Source: Physcomitrium patens
Taxonomy: Eukaryota; Streptophyta; Bryopsida; Funariales; Funariaceae
Direction: 5' to 3'
Assembly (NCBI RefSeq): GCF_000002425.4
Contig: NC_037254.1
Location: 20,003,418 to 20,067,417, forward strand
Length of the DNA stretch: 64,000 nucleotides
Made by a program: the position numbers and the translations under genes. This document shows positions 25,587-38,197 of this stretch, piece by piece; the first letter of the stretch is position 1; each line of letters begins with the position of its first letter. The notes under the pieces were generated by a model. It did not search any database. It saw only the letters and a list, made by a program, of their open reading frames with translations, and was not told where the DNA came from.

Positions 25587-26310
25587 GAGTGTGCAGGTTC
25601 TATCTGCCCAGAGAGAGAGGACCATGCAAGTTACAATGAGTTTACCATCTCCTACGCATGAACGGTGCAGGCATGCAGCCAGAGGCTAGCACGAAAGATT
25701 CCTAAGCAATCGAATCCCACTTTCAATCAGTCTAACGAATAGAAAGCACCATGGTTACGAACCTTAACTGAGATTCTCGGCAAAAGTTGCGTGGAATCCT
25801 ACGTTCAAACAGTAATATACTTAATGGACATTAAAGAAACGTGCACAGTGAAAGACGGCGCTTGTCATGATCATGTGCCAGCACACAATCCAATTTTCCA
25901 ATTTCGACCAAAAGTGAAGACGGAAATGCGTATGCAAACATCCATTGCTGAGTGTGCAGGTTCTATCTGCCCAGAGAGAGGACCATGCAGGTTACAATGA
26001 GTTTACCATCTCCTACGCATGAACGGTGCAGGCATGCAGCCAGAGGCTAGCACGAAAGATTCCTAAGCAATCGAATCCCACTTTCAATCAGTCTAACGAA
26101 TAGAAAGCACCATGGTTACGAACCTTAACTGGGATTCTCAGCAAAAGTTGCGTGGAATCCTACGTTCAAACAGTAATATACTTAATGGACATTAAAGAAA
26201 CGTGCAGAGTGAAAGACGGCGCTTGTCATGATCACGTGCCAGCACACAATCCAATTTTCCAATTTCGACCAAAAGTGAAGACGGAAATGCGTATGCAAAC
26301 ATCCATTGCT
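25587..26310. repeat. 363-bp tandem duplication, nearly identical copies
   Basis: Copy 1 is 25587-25949 and copy 2 is 25950-26310. The second lacks one GA in a GA run; about half a dozen other bases differ, for example GATCATGTG versus GATCACGTG. The near identity indicates a recent event. Each copy contains a short open frame (SYVQTVIYLMDIKETC), but no family is recognised and no gene is called. Confidence 0.95.
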
Positions 26311-27027
26311 GACAATTTACTTGCAACAAAGTGGAACACAAGTGGAGAACCACGCGTCAATCATGTTCTTAGCCAAAGCCAGACCAAGTGCGTAGTAGCA
26401 CTGATCTTAAACCTTCAATTACCATGAAAGTAACGACACATGAATGGATGGGCAAGCATGGAGAAAATCCTTGGAGCCTAAATGCAGACTTGCCTCTTCA
26501 TGAACGCAGTACACACATGCAGCCTTGCCTCTTCGGGATCTGTAAGCAGGATGCAGAATCCCCTGTAGCAGGTTGGAAGCATCTTACTAAGAATAAACTC
26601 TTTTGGCTTATACCAAAGAGTATGCATGCAACATGCCATAGTCTTTTCTGTCTAACAGGACCATTTACGTACTCCAATTCCAGGAAAGATGGTCCAAATT
26701 CAACATCTTCGGCATCATGGTCACGGTGGCTTGGGCAGTTTGGAAAACTTTTTTATCAGCTCATTGAGCAGACGCCAAACACGCACAAGCACCAGTTTTG
26801 GCACATATCCAAGCCATGAAGATTTTACGCACAAGTCGTAACTGTGGGATCCCATCTTAGTTTACAGATTTGTGGGAAGCAATATTCAAGCAAGACAACC
26901 GTCACACCTTCGCAGTTTGAGTAAGGAAACCCACAAGCAAGCAAGGTCGCAGCCATCCACGCAAGTCCCTTTCAGACCAGTATTCTGATATAAGGCTTGG
27001 CCTGGTAGATGAAACGAAAAACCTTGC
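26311..27027. other. 3' flank of E2F; one unrecognised open frame
   Basis: A plus-strand frame of 143 codons at 26388-26819 has no recognised motif and its codon pattern is not convincing. It lies just beyond the minus-strand E2F stop codon and overlaps the likely E2F 3' untranslated region. I treat it as probably non-coding. Confidence 0.4.
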
Positions 27028-30000
27028 TCAACTAACTGGATCAACTTCCAGAGCATTGCTAGAAGGCGGAGTGTGAGGACGTGGAGATCCTATGTTCTCA
27101 ATGCCGAACTCCGTATTAAGTCTCACTACCTCATCCCACATTGCATTGGAAGCTGTAGTAATGAGAGGTCAAGGTGCAACAGACAAAAAAGCACACAGCA
27201 AGATGGGTATCACGATAGCTAGTCAAAACGAGCAGGGAAAAAGGGCTCCATGAGCATATAGAGCAGATAAGATTGGAAAGAAATCAATAAACAATTGAAC
27301 GAGGCAACTCAAAACATAAGAGCTGTTTTAAAAAGGATACGATCACTTCTCCACATATCCGAGATACCAACACCAGCGTCAGATAGCAACCAGTAGTCCG
27401 AATCCGTCTGTAATACGATAAAAACGTCATCCAAGAGCAAAATGTCAATTGGTGAGCTAATTTAAGGTACTGATCGAATACAATTTTGAAAATTATACCC
27501 TGCTGTAAATTTGGTTTATAAAGTAGCATTCATGAAATGATAGCAAGCAACTTACGTTGCCTTCAGCAGGTGCTATTCTCATGATCCCGCCCACAAAGTC
27601 GGGATGAGAACTGGTAGGTTCAGAGGTCTGGGATGCTGCTTCATGATTCGCAGGAGGAACCAAATCTGATAAGCCATAACCTACTTCCGGCACCATAGCC
27701 ATATTTCCTTGATGATCCATGGCATTGGCAGTGGTGGATGGACCAGCCTCCTGGCTACCAGGTAGGGGTTCCATGGGCACCTCCGTACGGCCTTCAAAAC
27801 GGCTGCATAAGAAACGCTAACATAAGCTAATGCCTCCGTACGCCCTCGAAGATGAAAGAGGCTACCATCAAATCATCCAAAATAACCCACATCACGAGCA
27901 TAAACCAACATGTACAATTCGCGAACTATACACGCGTTGAAGATAGAATCGAAAAACTTCATCAAATTGCTGATAATCTCTTCTCCTATCACATTCATGA
28001 ACCAATTAGAAAGAAACCATACAAGAACCACACAAAACACTTAAGAAAATCATAAAACTATTGTTATGAATGAAGGAGCGTACGAACCTGACAAGGTACA
28101 CATCAATAGGCCCCATTGTGCTGCGAAGCAGAATCTGGAAGCGCCTATGAGGGTACTCAACGGCCTGTCAGAAAACAATTTCATTCAGTCAGAAGTTCTA
28201 CCTTAATGATGGTTCTATGGAGCGGTATATTCTGAGAGACGTGTAGAAAAACGAAAAAGCATGTGAAAGAAGCCAAATAAGCAAACAACTGGGTGAATTT
28301 TAGGCAAGAACGAGGGACATCATAATCAAGTATCGTGTAGCAAAATATGCTTTCTAACCTACAGACAAGGTACCTCATCTGGATCTGGCACTTCTAAAGT
28401 TGTCCCAAGAGGAGCCTTGATAGCAATAAGCGTTTCATTCTGCAAACACCGAGAACACCTAAGCTATTAGCACCCTTCAATAATATCGGATCTTTCAGAA
28501 AAAGGGGGATAGCACATAAGTCCTAGAAGGATCGCAAAGTTGCACCAAATCATGTATTCAACACCAGAATGGCACCAAGGTAGAATCTCTGTGCTCACCT
28601 GAAAACAAGGCAAATTTTTTATGTCGTCTTCAGTGACATAAAGCCATCTGCAAAGAAAGCCAAATTCTTAACAAAGAATAGTTATCTCTAAGCAATTTGT
28701 AAAGCTAAGGCTTAACAGACTCTTCATGTGCACCTATGTACAGATCTAAGCAGGAGATTCTCGACTTGCATAACTACTCTTAAAGAAAGGCACAGTTGCT
28801 ACTCTAATTCATCCACCATGCATGACGCAGAAGGAGATGTCTCACTGTTTGTTGTGATCATCTTCACTTAAGCTCCTCAACCGCTCCCTCATTTCACTGC
28901 AAACCACAACATATAAGCTGGCACCCGTCAGTATGTGCTCCACAACAAGGTTCGAAAATTTCAGTTACAAATGAGGGACATAACCTAGAAAACTTCACGA
29001 AGGATAATAAAATTCACCTAATACTCTCATCAAGCTTTTTCTCTTCATTGCGCAGATCCTCCACCTCAACCTGAATCAAGACCCAAAACCAATCTAAGTC
29101 ATTGAACCAAATGAATCTTCCCGCATTGGACAAGATTGACTTTTGGCATATTACACTGAAACCAGAGCGATGAAATAGATGCTGGTGTGCTGTCCTCAGC
29201 ATTTTCGACAACATCCTCAAACCGTTATCTCACATGAGGAATAAGGTTCATTCATTGGATTCGCAAGACTCTTGAACAACAGACAAACAGACGATTCTGA
29301 TAAATAAACAAAGTAGCTAACACATTCCTTAACCAAGACCACCATATCTAGCTCAATATCTGAACTCAAACTTGACATCCATTGGCACATAAGAAATAAT
29401 TTGGCGAGTATGTAGCCATGTGACAGATGTGACATTAACAAGAATGTGGCTAGGAATGCATCTAGGAAATATGGGCTGGAATGTGAAGGCGAATAAGAGC
29501 ACCTGCAATCCCACTGCGTCATCCTTGCCTTCAGTGGTTCGCACCATACCAAGTCCCCTGAGCACCGACAATCAGTAGAAATTGTTCACACCAACTCTTC
29601 AGAAGCAGAACATACACTCAATTGCAACAAAACTCTGGTTGCCGACTTTCTATGCAACTCCAAAACCCTGAAAGTGTACAGCAATTCCAACAAGGAGTAA
29701 ATGAACGTGCTCACTTCCATCTGATCCGATTCTTCAGTTTCTTCTCAATCAACCCAATTCCCTCCAATACATTGGTGATGTCGTATATCCTTCTCTTTTG
29801 TACCTGATGGAACCCAGGATTGCATACCGTCAGATATCAACGACTACTAAAGACACAGGTAGCGGTTTATTTGATTTGATATAAGAAAAAAACAAAAAAA
29901 CAAAAAAACAAAAAAAAAAAAAGTATTACATGACATTCAAGTCATCTGTGTTCACTATCAAGCTCTGATGAACAAATCAACAGTCATGTAATCCACGATT

Positions 30001-31998
30001 CACCACAACAATTGAATTCCGGAGGCCATCTTGAAGCAAGAGAGGATTGAATTCAACACTGACATGTAAAGTATCTGCAGCCTTGTTAAGATCCAACACG
30101 CCATCCTCTGCTTGCTTAATAAGGTCAATAAACTTCTTCGTCAATAGACCTGGGTAACCACGACACAAAATCGGCAACAAGTCAGCCTTTCACAAACTAC
30201 TATTACTTTCGAAGGCACGATGCTCGCTTGAAAATGCATACAAACTGAAAATTAGTACAAGAACTCATTACATCTCCAAAAACATTATGATAAATTGTAG
30301 GCAAGATTGCATTACCAAGTGAGCTGTCATAGCGACAGGTACTGGTTGGAGTGGGTGCACTACTTGTTGGAGAACCTGCACATTGTTGCAGCGAAATCGG
30401 AAGTGGTTAGAGCAGCGTTTGCCGATATGTATAGTTCAGAGTTAGACAACTTGAGTTTCGCATCAAGTTCTACCACAGACCACGATCTACATAAACGATT
30501 TCTTTGGACTGTCGACCTCAACGTCTGCACGCAGCCAAATTGACATAAGCCAAAACATTACTCTGCACTCCACAGGCTTGAACATGGGGTGACTATTTTT
30601 ATATCTATTATCAACCCCAGGATCGCAGGTGGTTCCAAACTCTGCACACCATTCGCTTGAACATGAGGCCGAGCATAGGATAACCCCATATGGTAACTGA
30701 CGCAAAAGGGATGTCCCTAGCTGTTCATAAGCCCAACAGAAGAGAGTGCGTGTTCACATTTTGCCCCAGTGGGATCACGAAGATCGCTCCTATTGCAGCT
30801 CAATTCAACACAAGCGATTTACTACGGTCAGGTACTCCAGTTCTACCTTTCTCGCGCCTATCTCTGAAATGATTAATGACTACGTGCAGCACACTGATAA
30901 TGCGTCACAATGTCCCAGCGATTGCAGGAAATCGACCAAAGAATCACAAGCTATCAGGAATGTGCTGTAAACCCCAGGAGAGAATCCGAATGCTAATGGA
31001 AACTTCTATCCCATACGTAGCTACCGATCAAGCGGAGAAGGTGGCACGTTCTCACAACACCATGTGCACTCTCGACGGTTGATCTCCAGTGGATTAGTGT
31101 GAGATTAAGGATTCGGACCCGCAAACTTATTCGCTACAAATATAACCACTTCATCACACGAGGATGCGCCATAGTAACTGAGGCATGCACTACAACAGAA
31201 TTGAAAAGCAGTAAGGCAACTCTGCATAATCATGCTCCTACCAATGCCTGAGGGTCCTGGGGTCTGGGGGCCGTTCTTCGTCTGCTTCACTGTCTTGGGC
31301 CGGCTGGCTCTCCCTCTAGGACCTGTGGGAGTGGGTGCAGGGCTAAGATCTGAATTCGCGTATCCATTCCAGCCGTTCATCTCAACGTGGTGTTCTTCAC
31401 ACTCATTCCTCCTCTTCATCTGTTGCGACAAGAACGAACATACCATGTTAGGGTAGTTGTTCGCTATTCACATGTACACAGGGGAGATACTGATGATGTT
31501 AACACCTAGTCGAGGCACTGCAGACTCCACAAACGTCCTTGGCACCCGACCTACATGCTCGTGCACGGAGTTGGATTGGAGAAAAGAAAACGCCCTAAGG
31601 TTTAGATCCCTGCGGCAAAATAAGTCTCGTGTATGCACTTGGAACCTTCCGATACTCAAATGAAAGACCAAGATACCGTCAAATGCCAAGAAAGAGCCCT
31701 GCTCCAGTATGTGCACTGGACCGGAATTGCTCTTTCAACGTCGCCATCGTTCACAGTGATACGAGAACAGGGATCCCACAGCGATACGAGATACCTCAAA
31801 ACCATTGGCGAGAGTGAGAGGAACATCGTCAACACCTACATTGGCATACAGGAGGTCGTTGATCTCCATGGGATCAATCTTGGGCTTCCCTGACTGCATG
31901 ACCATCCATGTAGGGGCCTGTTGATGGGGCATTGTTACATCGCTCCCGAACCCGGGATATGACGCAATTTTTAGCGCGTCGGGCCGAAGAATTTCCAT
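27028..31998 (-). CDS. E2F: E2F transcription factor (canonical, RB-binding)
   Basis: E2F factors pair with DP to drive S-phase genes and are held in check by retinoblastoma-related protein. Fourteen minus-strand exons join in phase to 468 residues: 31795-31998, 31242-31419, 30316-30375, 30064-30149, 29715-29803, 29503-29557, 29018-29070, 28846-28896, 28599-28647, 28374-28439, 28088-28164, 27556-27802, 27341-27407 and 27028-27152. The winged-helix DNA-binding domain spans about 140-207 ([20 protein letters not shown], then [20 protein letters not shown] and LKNRIRW). A leucine-rich coiled coil with a marked box follows, about 220-325 ([29 protein letters not shown]). The RB-binding motif [16 protein letters not shown] lies near 409-424. 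One DNA-binding domain plus an RB motif marks the canonical E2Fa/b/c class, not DEL. The first exon is the least conserved part; the start at 31998 is the best in-phase ATG. Confidence 0.94.
29885..29923. repeat. A-rich (A7C)n tract in E2F intron
   Basis: Repeated AAAAAAAC units end in an A run. The tract lies inside the E2F intron between the two exons of the DNA-binding domain. Confidence 0.85.
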
Positions 31999-32134
31999 AC
32001 GTCTTCCCTCTCACATTTTGCATCAAATGTGAGATGGTCGACCTAAGATCAAAGCTAATAAATAAGTAAATAAATAAATAAATAAATAAAGACACCCTAC
32101 GCGGACGTGCTAATCAACACTTCAAAGCGCCAAT

Positions 32135-32142
32135 CCGCGAAA
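32135..32142 (-). promoter_or_regulatory. E2F-type site (TTTCGCGG)
   Basis: Minus-strand TTTCGCGG fits the E2F consensus WTTSSCSS, about 140 bp upstream of the E2F start codon. This position may be leader or proximal promoter. Confidence 0.5.
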
Positions 32143-32629
32143 TTTCAATTTTAATCACCGATATTACGCCCGGATTAGGATAGAAGGGAAGAGCTGGAGC
32201 ACATGGTGTCCAAATTCAGTATGGTGAAAAAAGTCAAAGTCATGACCTGGAGAGCCAGGGGCATGAGGTCTATCATAGCGCAACCAGTAAATAGGGCATG
32301 ATACTAAGCGTCAAAAAGAGCACCGAATTGATAAGCACATGCCCAAAGTGTACAGGGCAGCAAATGTGAAACCTCAAGAATCCTCGCAAATCTCTACTTC
32401 GAGAGAAAAAATTCCCATATTAGCCTAAGCGTAAAACATGAACTCGGATAAATCCGGGAAAATGGAACTCAAAAAGTAAGTCATTCGACCCGTTGATTCT
32501 GTGAAGATCGCACACAGAACACAACCACGACCACCGATAGAAGAGTAAATGTTATATGAAGGATCTAGGGGGTACCAAGAAGCAACTGACACGCCGCGAC
32601 AGAACCTTCCCCACTCCTGGAACCCCTAA

Positions 32630-32640
32630 GGCGCGAAAAG
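32630..32640 (-). promoter_or_regulatory. Canonical E2F site (TTTTCGCGCC)
   Basis: The minus strand reads CTTTTCGCGCC, a textbook E2F site, about 630 bp upstream of the E2F start codon. It suggests autoregulation, as is known for E2F genes in plants and animals. Confidence 0.55.
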
Positions 32641-33525
32641 GACCTCTCTCTCACTACGTAACACAGCACCTCCACCTCTTATACCATCATCGTCGTCGTC
32701 GTCGTCGCCACTGTGGCAAACCTGGTCTCATCCTAAGTAAACTCACATCACCAAGTCCCTCCTACAAATGCAACATTATAATTTCTCCCACTACTCCATA
32801 ATTCCCCTCCCATTTACGCACCCAAAGAACATGCCCACCTCAATAAGCCCATCTCTTCTCTCTCTCTCGCTCTCTCCCCAAACCCACACAAACACATCCG
32901 ACGCAATCCAACCCCAAGTGTGCTCGAATGAGGATATCCAACCTGAAGGTTGTTCACAGATGAAGCATCCCGATTCCTGAGGGGGGACACCTACATGCAA
33001 TCGTTTCTTTTATTTTGACCTCTGTTCTGTGCTGTTCTTCAACAATCAACTACCTGCAGATGAAAACTATTAATCTCCAGGTAAAAAAACCGACCCCACC
33101 GCGCTGTCGTTCCACCACTCTATTCGATTCCAACCGCAAGCATGATGAAGTCTCGGTATGGATGGCAGAGGCAGATGCTGTTGCCCTTGTCGCTGATGAT
33201 GGTATCAACTCGGTTGCTGTTTCGATGCCACCACCACTCGAGACCAAAGGCACCCGAAGATTCGGTGTCCCGTAACAACATGAACGGAACAACAGAAACA
33301 GCCAACAGAATCCCCACGAGACGAGAACACAACAAAACGTAACCCAGTCTCACAGACAGACAGGAGTCGGGATGGAGAGCGAGGGAAGGAATGAGCAGAT
33401 GGAACAGAAAACAGAATCCGGCGAGTGCAGCAGGCACCGAAGAAAGGGATTGTGGTGCTGTTTCGCGAGAGGAAAGGGAGGGAAGTGCTGCGAGAGGCGA
33501 TGACCTGCTCGGGGCAATTAAGGCC

Positions 33526-33538
33526 TTGGCGGGGAAAT
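33526..33538 (-). promoter_or_regulatory. E2F-type site (ATTTCCCCGCCAA)
   Basis: The minus strand carries TTTCCCCGCC, which fits WTTSSCSS, about 1.5 kb upstream of the start codon, where a distal promoter or first untranslated exon could lie. Confidence 0.45.
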
Positions 33539-34051
33539 AGTCCGGCTCCAAATGCACTTTCGTATATCAATCACACTTCAAGTCCTTCCATGGATTGATA
33601 CTCCCCCTCTCTCTCGCTCTCTCTCGCTTGATACCCACCCACAATTCTTCCCTTTCCCTCGGTCCGGCGCGGTGTGGCTGATGCCCGCCCTCGTCTCGCA
33701 CGCATCGGTTGGTTATCGGCGCGCCCCTGCTTGTTTCGCAGCGTGGCCTGCCTTGCCCCTCCAGCAATGCAGTAACCCGTAATTCTGTGCTGGCCGGGGG
33801 GTTTGTCAACAACTGGCAGGCGCTGATGACGAGCATTCCCCCATTTCTGTGCCCCAGTTCTGCACTGGACTCGTGGAGGGATTACATGAGCATCCACTCG
33901 GACTTCCTATTCCGAACCCTAGCCCATCACTGACTCTCTCATTCACTCACTCTTCCAGCTGCTGCATCCATTTACTGCCGTCGACATGTGAATACAACAA
34001 ACAGAACCCATCAAAACCCCCAGCGAAGTGAATTGAATTGAATTGAGGACT

Positions 34052-34118
34052 TTGCTCTCTCTCTCTCGTTCTCTTTCTCTCTCTCATTCTCTTTCTTTCT
34101 CTGTGTGTGTGTGTGTGG
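34052..34118. repeat. CT-rich then GT microsatellite
   Basis: Imperfect CT and CTTT units are followed by about eight GT units in the far upstream region of E2F. Confidence 0.85.
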
Positions 34119-35505
34119 GCCTGTGTGCGTTTCGCCACATAGTTAACCTGTGAATTGAAAGCTCGTTATTCCCCAGACGTTGGATATCCACAATATGCTT
34201 TCAATTCTCCACATGCTGCTGTGGACCGGTGAGGATTTGCTGCCACCTCTTTTAACTACCCACACTGGACCACACATCATGGTACATTTACAACCAACTT
34301 TACATCCTCTCTCCCTGTAGTTACAAGCTTCTCAAGTTAAATAGACAAATAACTCCCATGCCCTACTACCTTGCAAATCATTCTCTTTCTGCTTCAAAAA
34401 AATGGGTGTGAAGGGTTATAGGGTTTAGAGTCTTGTGGGAGGTTTTCTTTAATTCGCTTTTTTTCTTTTCTTCAATCTACCACCATAACATTCTTGGGGT
34501 GGTTGGCACTTGGGCTGAGTCACCAAAGTCATTGAAGGAAGTTAGGGTTTGGCAGAGAGTTGTGTGCAAAGTGGTGGTACCGCCACATGAGCTCCCCTCC
34601 CCCTCTCATCAATCAATCCCCACCCCCAAAATCAAATGAAGCTGCAGTGCTCGACAGGCCTGTGTGCCAGGTTCTCTGTGTGTGTATGTGTGTGTGTTTG
34701 CTGCTTCTGCTGCTTTCTAGCTGAGCATAGCTCTGCCACTTCCCTAAGCCCTGCTACTGCTCCCTCTCTATTTCCCCTCCTCTTGCCTCATGGCTCTTTA
34801 ATGTGAGCTTGTTGTTGGCTCTCCATCCTGGCCCACAATTGTAGTTGTATCACAACTTCTGTACAATTTTTATCATATCTTTATCAAAAATTAATTGAAC
34901 GTTTCTTATTGATCATTTAATTGAAGCTGTGCAGGTCAATAAGATTTCCATCACTTGCTCTCCTTTATCTGTAAGTTGGCTGTGCTTGAAGTACCAGTTT
35001 TTTGCATTGTTCAAACATTGGGTGCCAACTCTCAGGGAAAATTCACCCAAAAAAATACATCTATATATATATATATATGAAGCAGCACAATGCATAGGGG
35101 GAAAGGAGACTGTCCTTTAGGTCTATACACTACACTACAGCTATTTTTCAATCAAATTTTAGACACATTAAATTAGGTTTAGTGTAAAAAATTGCATTGA
35201 CAATGTTGTATTCAAGGTCCCTAACAAGTCAGTCAGAATGCATGAATGTCAACTATTTTCTTAATTTATTTAAAAATTAATTAGATGGGGAGGGAAGAGG
35301 GGGGAGGGGATGAGAGAGAGTGAGAAAGTAGGTACTTACATGCCTTCAATTGAAATAGAATACATGGTCCTTTGGTTTTGTCTTTGATGTTGAAGGGGCA
35401 GTAAATTCAAAGCCCAGTTTCAGTGACTTGAGAGGCCAAAGATAGAACCACTACCCCCTGTGCTCCCATGGATCTCCAAGTACCCCTCTCTCCCCCAGAA
35501 ACTAT

Positions 35506-35536
<31 letters not shown>

Positions 35537-36254
35537 CTACACCTCTGTATGTGTGAGAAAATCCCTTTCTTTTTTTCATGGGGACTAAAAAAGATTTGAG
35601 TGCCTTCTATCACACACTTCAGCATCCACATCACACTCCTTTTTATAAAAATATGTAAATAACCAGCACAGTAATACTAATCATTTTACGGTTGTCTGAT
35701 ATCCAAAGGACTTACAGGTCAACCATGATGCCCTTTGCAGTGTACACAAAATAGTGGTTCTTGCAAACTAATCATTTTATAAAGGAAAAATGAACCCAAA
35801 AAACCAAACTAATGCAAACAAAATAGAGAAGAAGACGGCCCTAACCCTAATAATGATTATTCTTGCTTCTTGTTATTAGGGCTTTGGGTGACTTCAATAA
35901 CTTCCATTGCTGACTACTAGAAATGCCTGGAAATAGCAATTCTCTCATGAAGGGAAAAGAAGGAAAGACAAGAAAAATAAAAAGGGGAAAAAGGAAAGGC
36001 AGTGTCTGTATGTATTAATTAGTGTGGTTAAAGGGAACCCCCATGGAATCATGATGGGATGGATAGCAAGTCTCCAAGTACCTTTTCTGCCCCCTCTACC
36101 AGACCCATTTTAATTATGCACATATTATATATCAGTGAGGGGCCAGGGATGGGGAAAGAGGTAGAGAAAGAGAAGGATTAATAAGTGATATTAGCAACAA
36201 CCTCCAGTGTGACAACTCCACTTCCTCCTGGACTCCTTGTCCCCCCCCTGCCTC

Positions 36255-36525
36255 CCCTCCATGTGAACAAAAACACACTACACTCACACATTAATACATA
36301 AATATATACACACCCACAAACCAAAACCCTAATTTGACCCATTAGAACCTTGTCCCTTCCTCACACATGAACCAAAACCCACCTAACTTCCCCACCCATG
36401 CGAATAAAAACGCTACACACACACATTAATACATGCAATACACATATGCACCCACAAACCAAAACCCTAATTTAACTCAATGGGACCTCATCTCTCCCTC
36501 ACATGTGAACCAGAACCCACCTAAT
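36255..36525. repeat. Tandem duplication of about 136 bp
   Basis: Two adjacent copies (about 36255-36390 and 36391-36525) share ACACATTAATACAT, ACCCACAAACCAAAACCCTA and GAACCAAAACCCACCTAA-type blocks, with moderate divergence. Each contains one AAACCCTAA motif. Confidence 0.8.
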
Positions 36526-38071
36526 TCCTACTTTGACCACAGGACCTTCTGGTGGTAGGCCATCCTTGGCACAATCCTTTTTTCATATTTTCACATGGAT
36601 ACTACTAATTTCAATGCTGCTAATTAACTATTCTTATAAAAATAAAGAGTGTCAACTTTCCTTTTTCTATTTTTTTTCTAGTGGTAGGAATCCAGATGGG
36701 CGCATGGTGATGAGTGCTGGGAACATGCATGGAACACACTGGGTTAACATTTGGCTTCAACTTCCTTCCTCTTTTTTTCCAATCTTTTGCTTTCTTTTTT
36801 TTACTCCCATTTTGAATGAGTTAGTTGTGGGTTAGTGAGGAGGTGACTTCTGATTAGCCTAATCCAATCATCTAATCAAGCCCTCTTTAATATAGTGTGT
36901 GCAGTGTGGGAGCTTAATGAGGTCATGAGGATATGGCATCAATCATTTCCCATGGGAGTGGTGGCCAACCCTTGGCTGGGGTTTAGGGGAGGCCACTAAC
37001 CCTGGGGCAGCATGGCTTTTAAGGAATTGAACTATGGCATTAAAGGGACATGGATCCACACCAACTTATGACTTGAACTCTGCAAAACCCTAATATCAAT
37101 AAAAAAAAAAAACCAGATTTTACCAATATTTTTATAATGTCTCCATTCATACTCAAACCCTGCCTTCTCTCATTCCAGACTGTCTCCCAGGGATGGACAA
37201 TCTGGGGCCATTGGAGCATTGATGCATGAGGAGTTGGCCCTCAGCAAATGAAGAATTAGGGTTTTGATTTGGGGGGATAGAAACTACAACCCTCAGTTCT
37301 GTGAAACGCTCACTAAATTATTTTGAGGATTTGTCATGAAAAAATCACGTGTTGGGTTGTGTATTCTCAGCTACTCATGTCCAATGTACATGCTTTGATG
37401 AGTATATATATAATCTACAACTATAGTATTTATTCACCTACATTCTTGTTTAGTTGTAGTACTATTGTCAGTTTGTGTCATTGCTTCAAACTCATAACCG
37501 TACTTTATTACTCAAGCAAAACACTAGTATAAATGAATACTTTACTTCTTATGTAAGTTTTCTTGTTATTATCTATAAAATTACAGTCAGTATTAATGAT
37601 TTGCAATCTTTATACAAATAAAAATGAAAGGATGTTAAGTCAAATATTCAAATTATATATACACATACACACACCCGCGCTAACACGATTTGAATGCATC
37701 ATGCTTATACTTTTGAATTAGTTTGTACAATTCACTCAAGATAGTTATTGTGTAAAGTGCCTAAATGCTCCTATCAACAATCGGAAAAAAATAAAAAATA
37801 AATAAAGTATAAGCTACAAACCTCAACTAATTTCAACAAAATAATATCAATACTGTATTAGTTTCATAAACCATGAAAAAGTCCACTCAATTTCATAAAG
37901 AATGGTAAGTTGTTGACATGTGCAACTTCAAAACCACAAAAATTATTGTTAATAAAGAAAGGTGATCACCCACTTTCTCTGTTAATTAATTAATTCGTCT
38001 GTACATACAAATACCTCTATTTCTAAAAATGCGTCGCTATAAAGACAAATTCCTCTAGGGTTAGAACGTAG

Positions 38072-38197
38072 GGACGGAAATAGGGTCAAAGATAAGTGTC
38101 GGTCACCGTGTCTCCTATCCCCGAGTGATGGGCTGTTATTAGGTCCCTGAGGAGTTCACGGGCACCCAATACCATGACCCATATCCTATTTCCGTCC
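38072..38197. repeat. 126-bp element with 13-bp perfect terminal inverted repeats
   Basis: GGACGGAAATAGG at 38072-38084 is matched by CCTATTTCCGTCC at 38185-38197. GGGTCA follows the left repeat directly and is mirrored near the right one. The interior is distinctly GC-rich (about 50%) compared with its AT-rich flanks. It may be a MITE or a fragment of an LTR element. No target duplication is visible. Confidence 0.6.

Larger units (their letters stand above)
31999..34050. other. E2F upstream region and leader
   Basis: A GC-richer region just upstream of the minus-strand E2F start, probably containing promoter, untranslated leader and perhaps a leader intron. It holds an AAAT microsatellite (32065-32090), a GTC repeat (32693-32708) and three E2F-type sites annotated separately. 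Minus-strand frames of 121 and 145 codons around 33120-33570 overlap one another in different phases and are rich in Ser, Leu and Arg; they look like chance frames in leader DNA. Confidence 0.5.

Noticed and set aside
26388-26819. 143-codon plus frame near the E2F 3' end
   Set aside because: No motif, overlaps the probable E2F 3' untranslated region, and composition is not convincingly coding; mentioned only as an open frame.
33120-33570. Overlapping minus-strand frames of 121 and 145 codons upstream of E2F
   Set aside because: They overlap in different phases, lack family motifs and lie in GC-rich leader or promoter DNA. The E2F protein starts well at 31998 without them.
36533-36835. 100-codon plus frame containing NPDGRMVMSAGNMHGTHW
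   Set aside because: Hydrophobic filler around it comes from T-rich DNA, with no start support, no splice partners and no recognised family.
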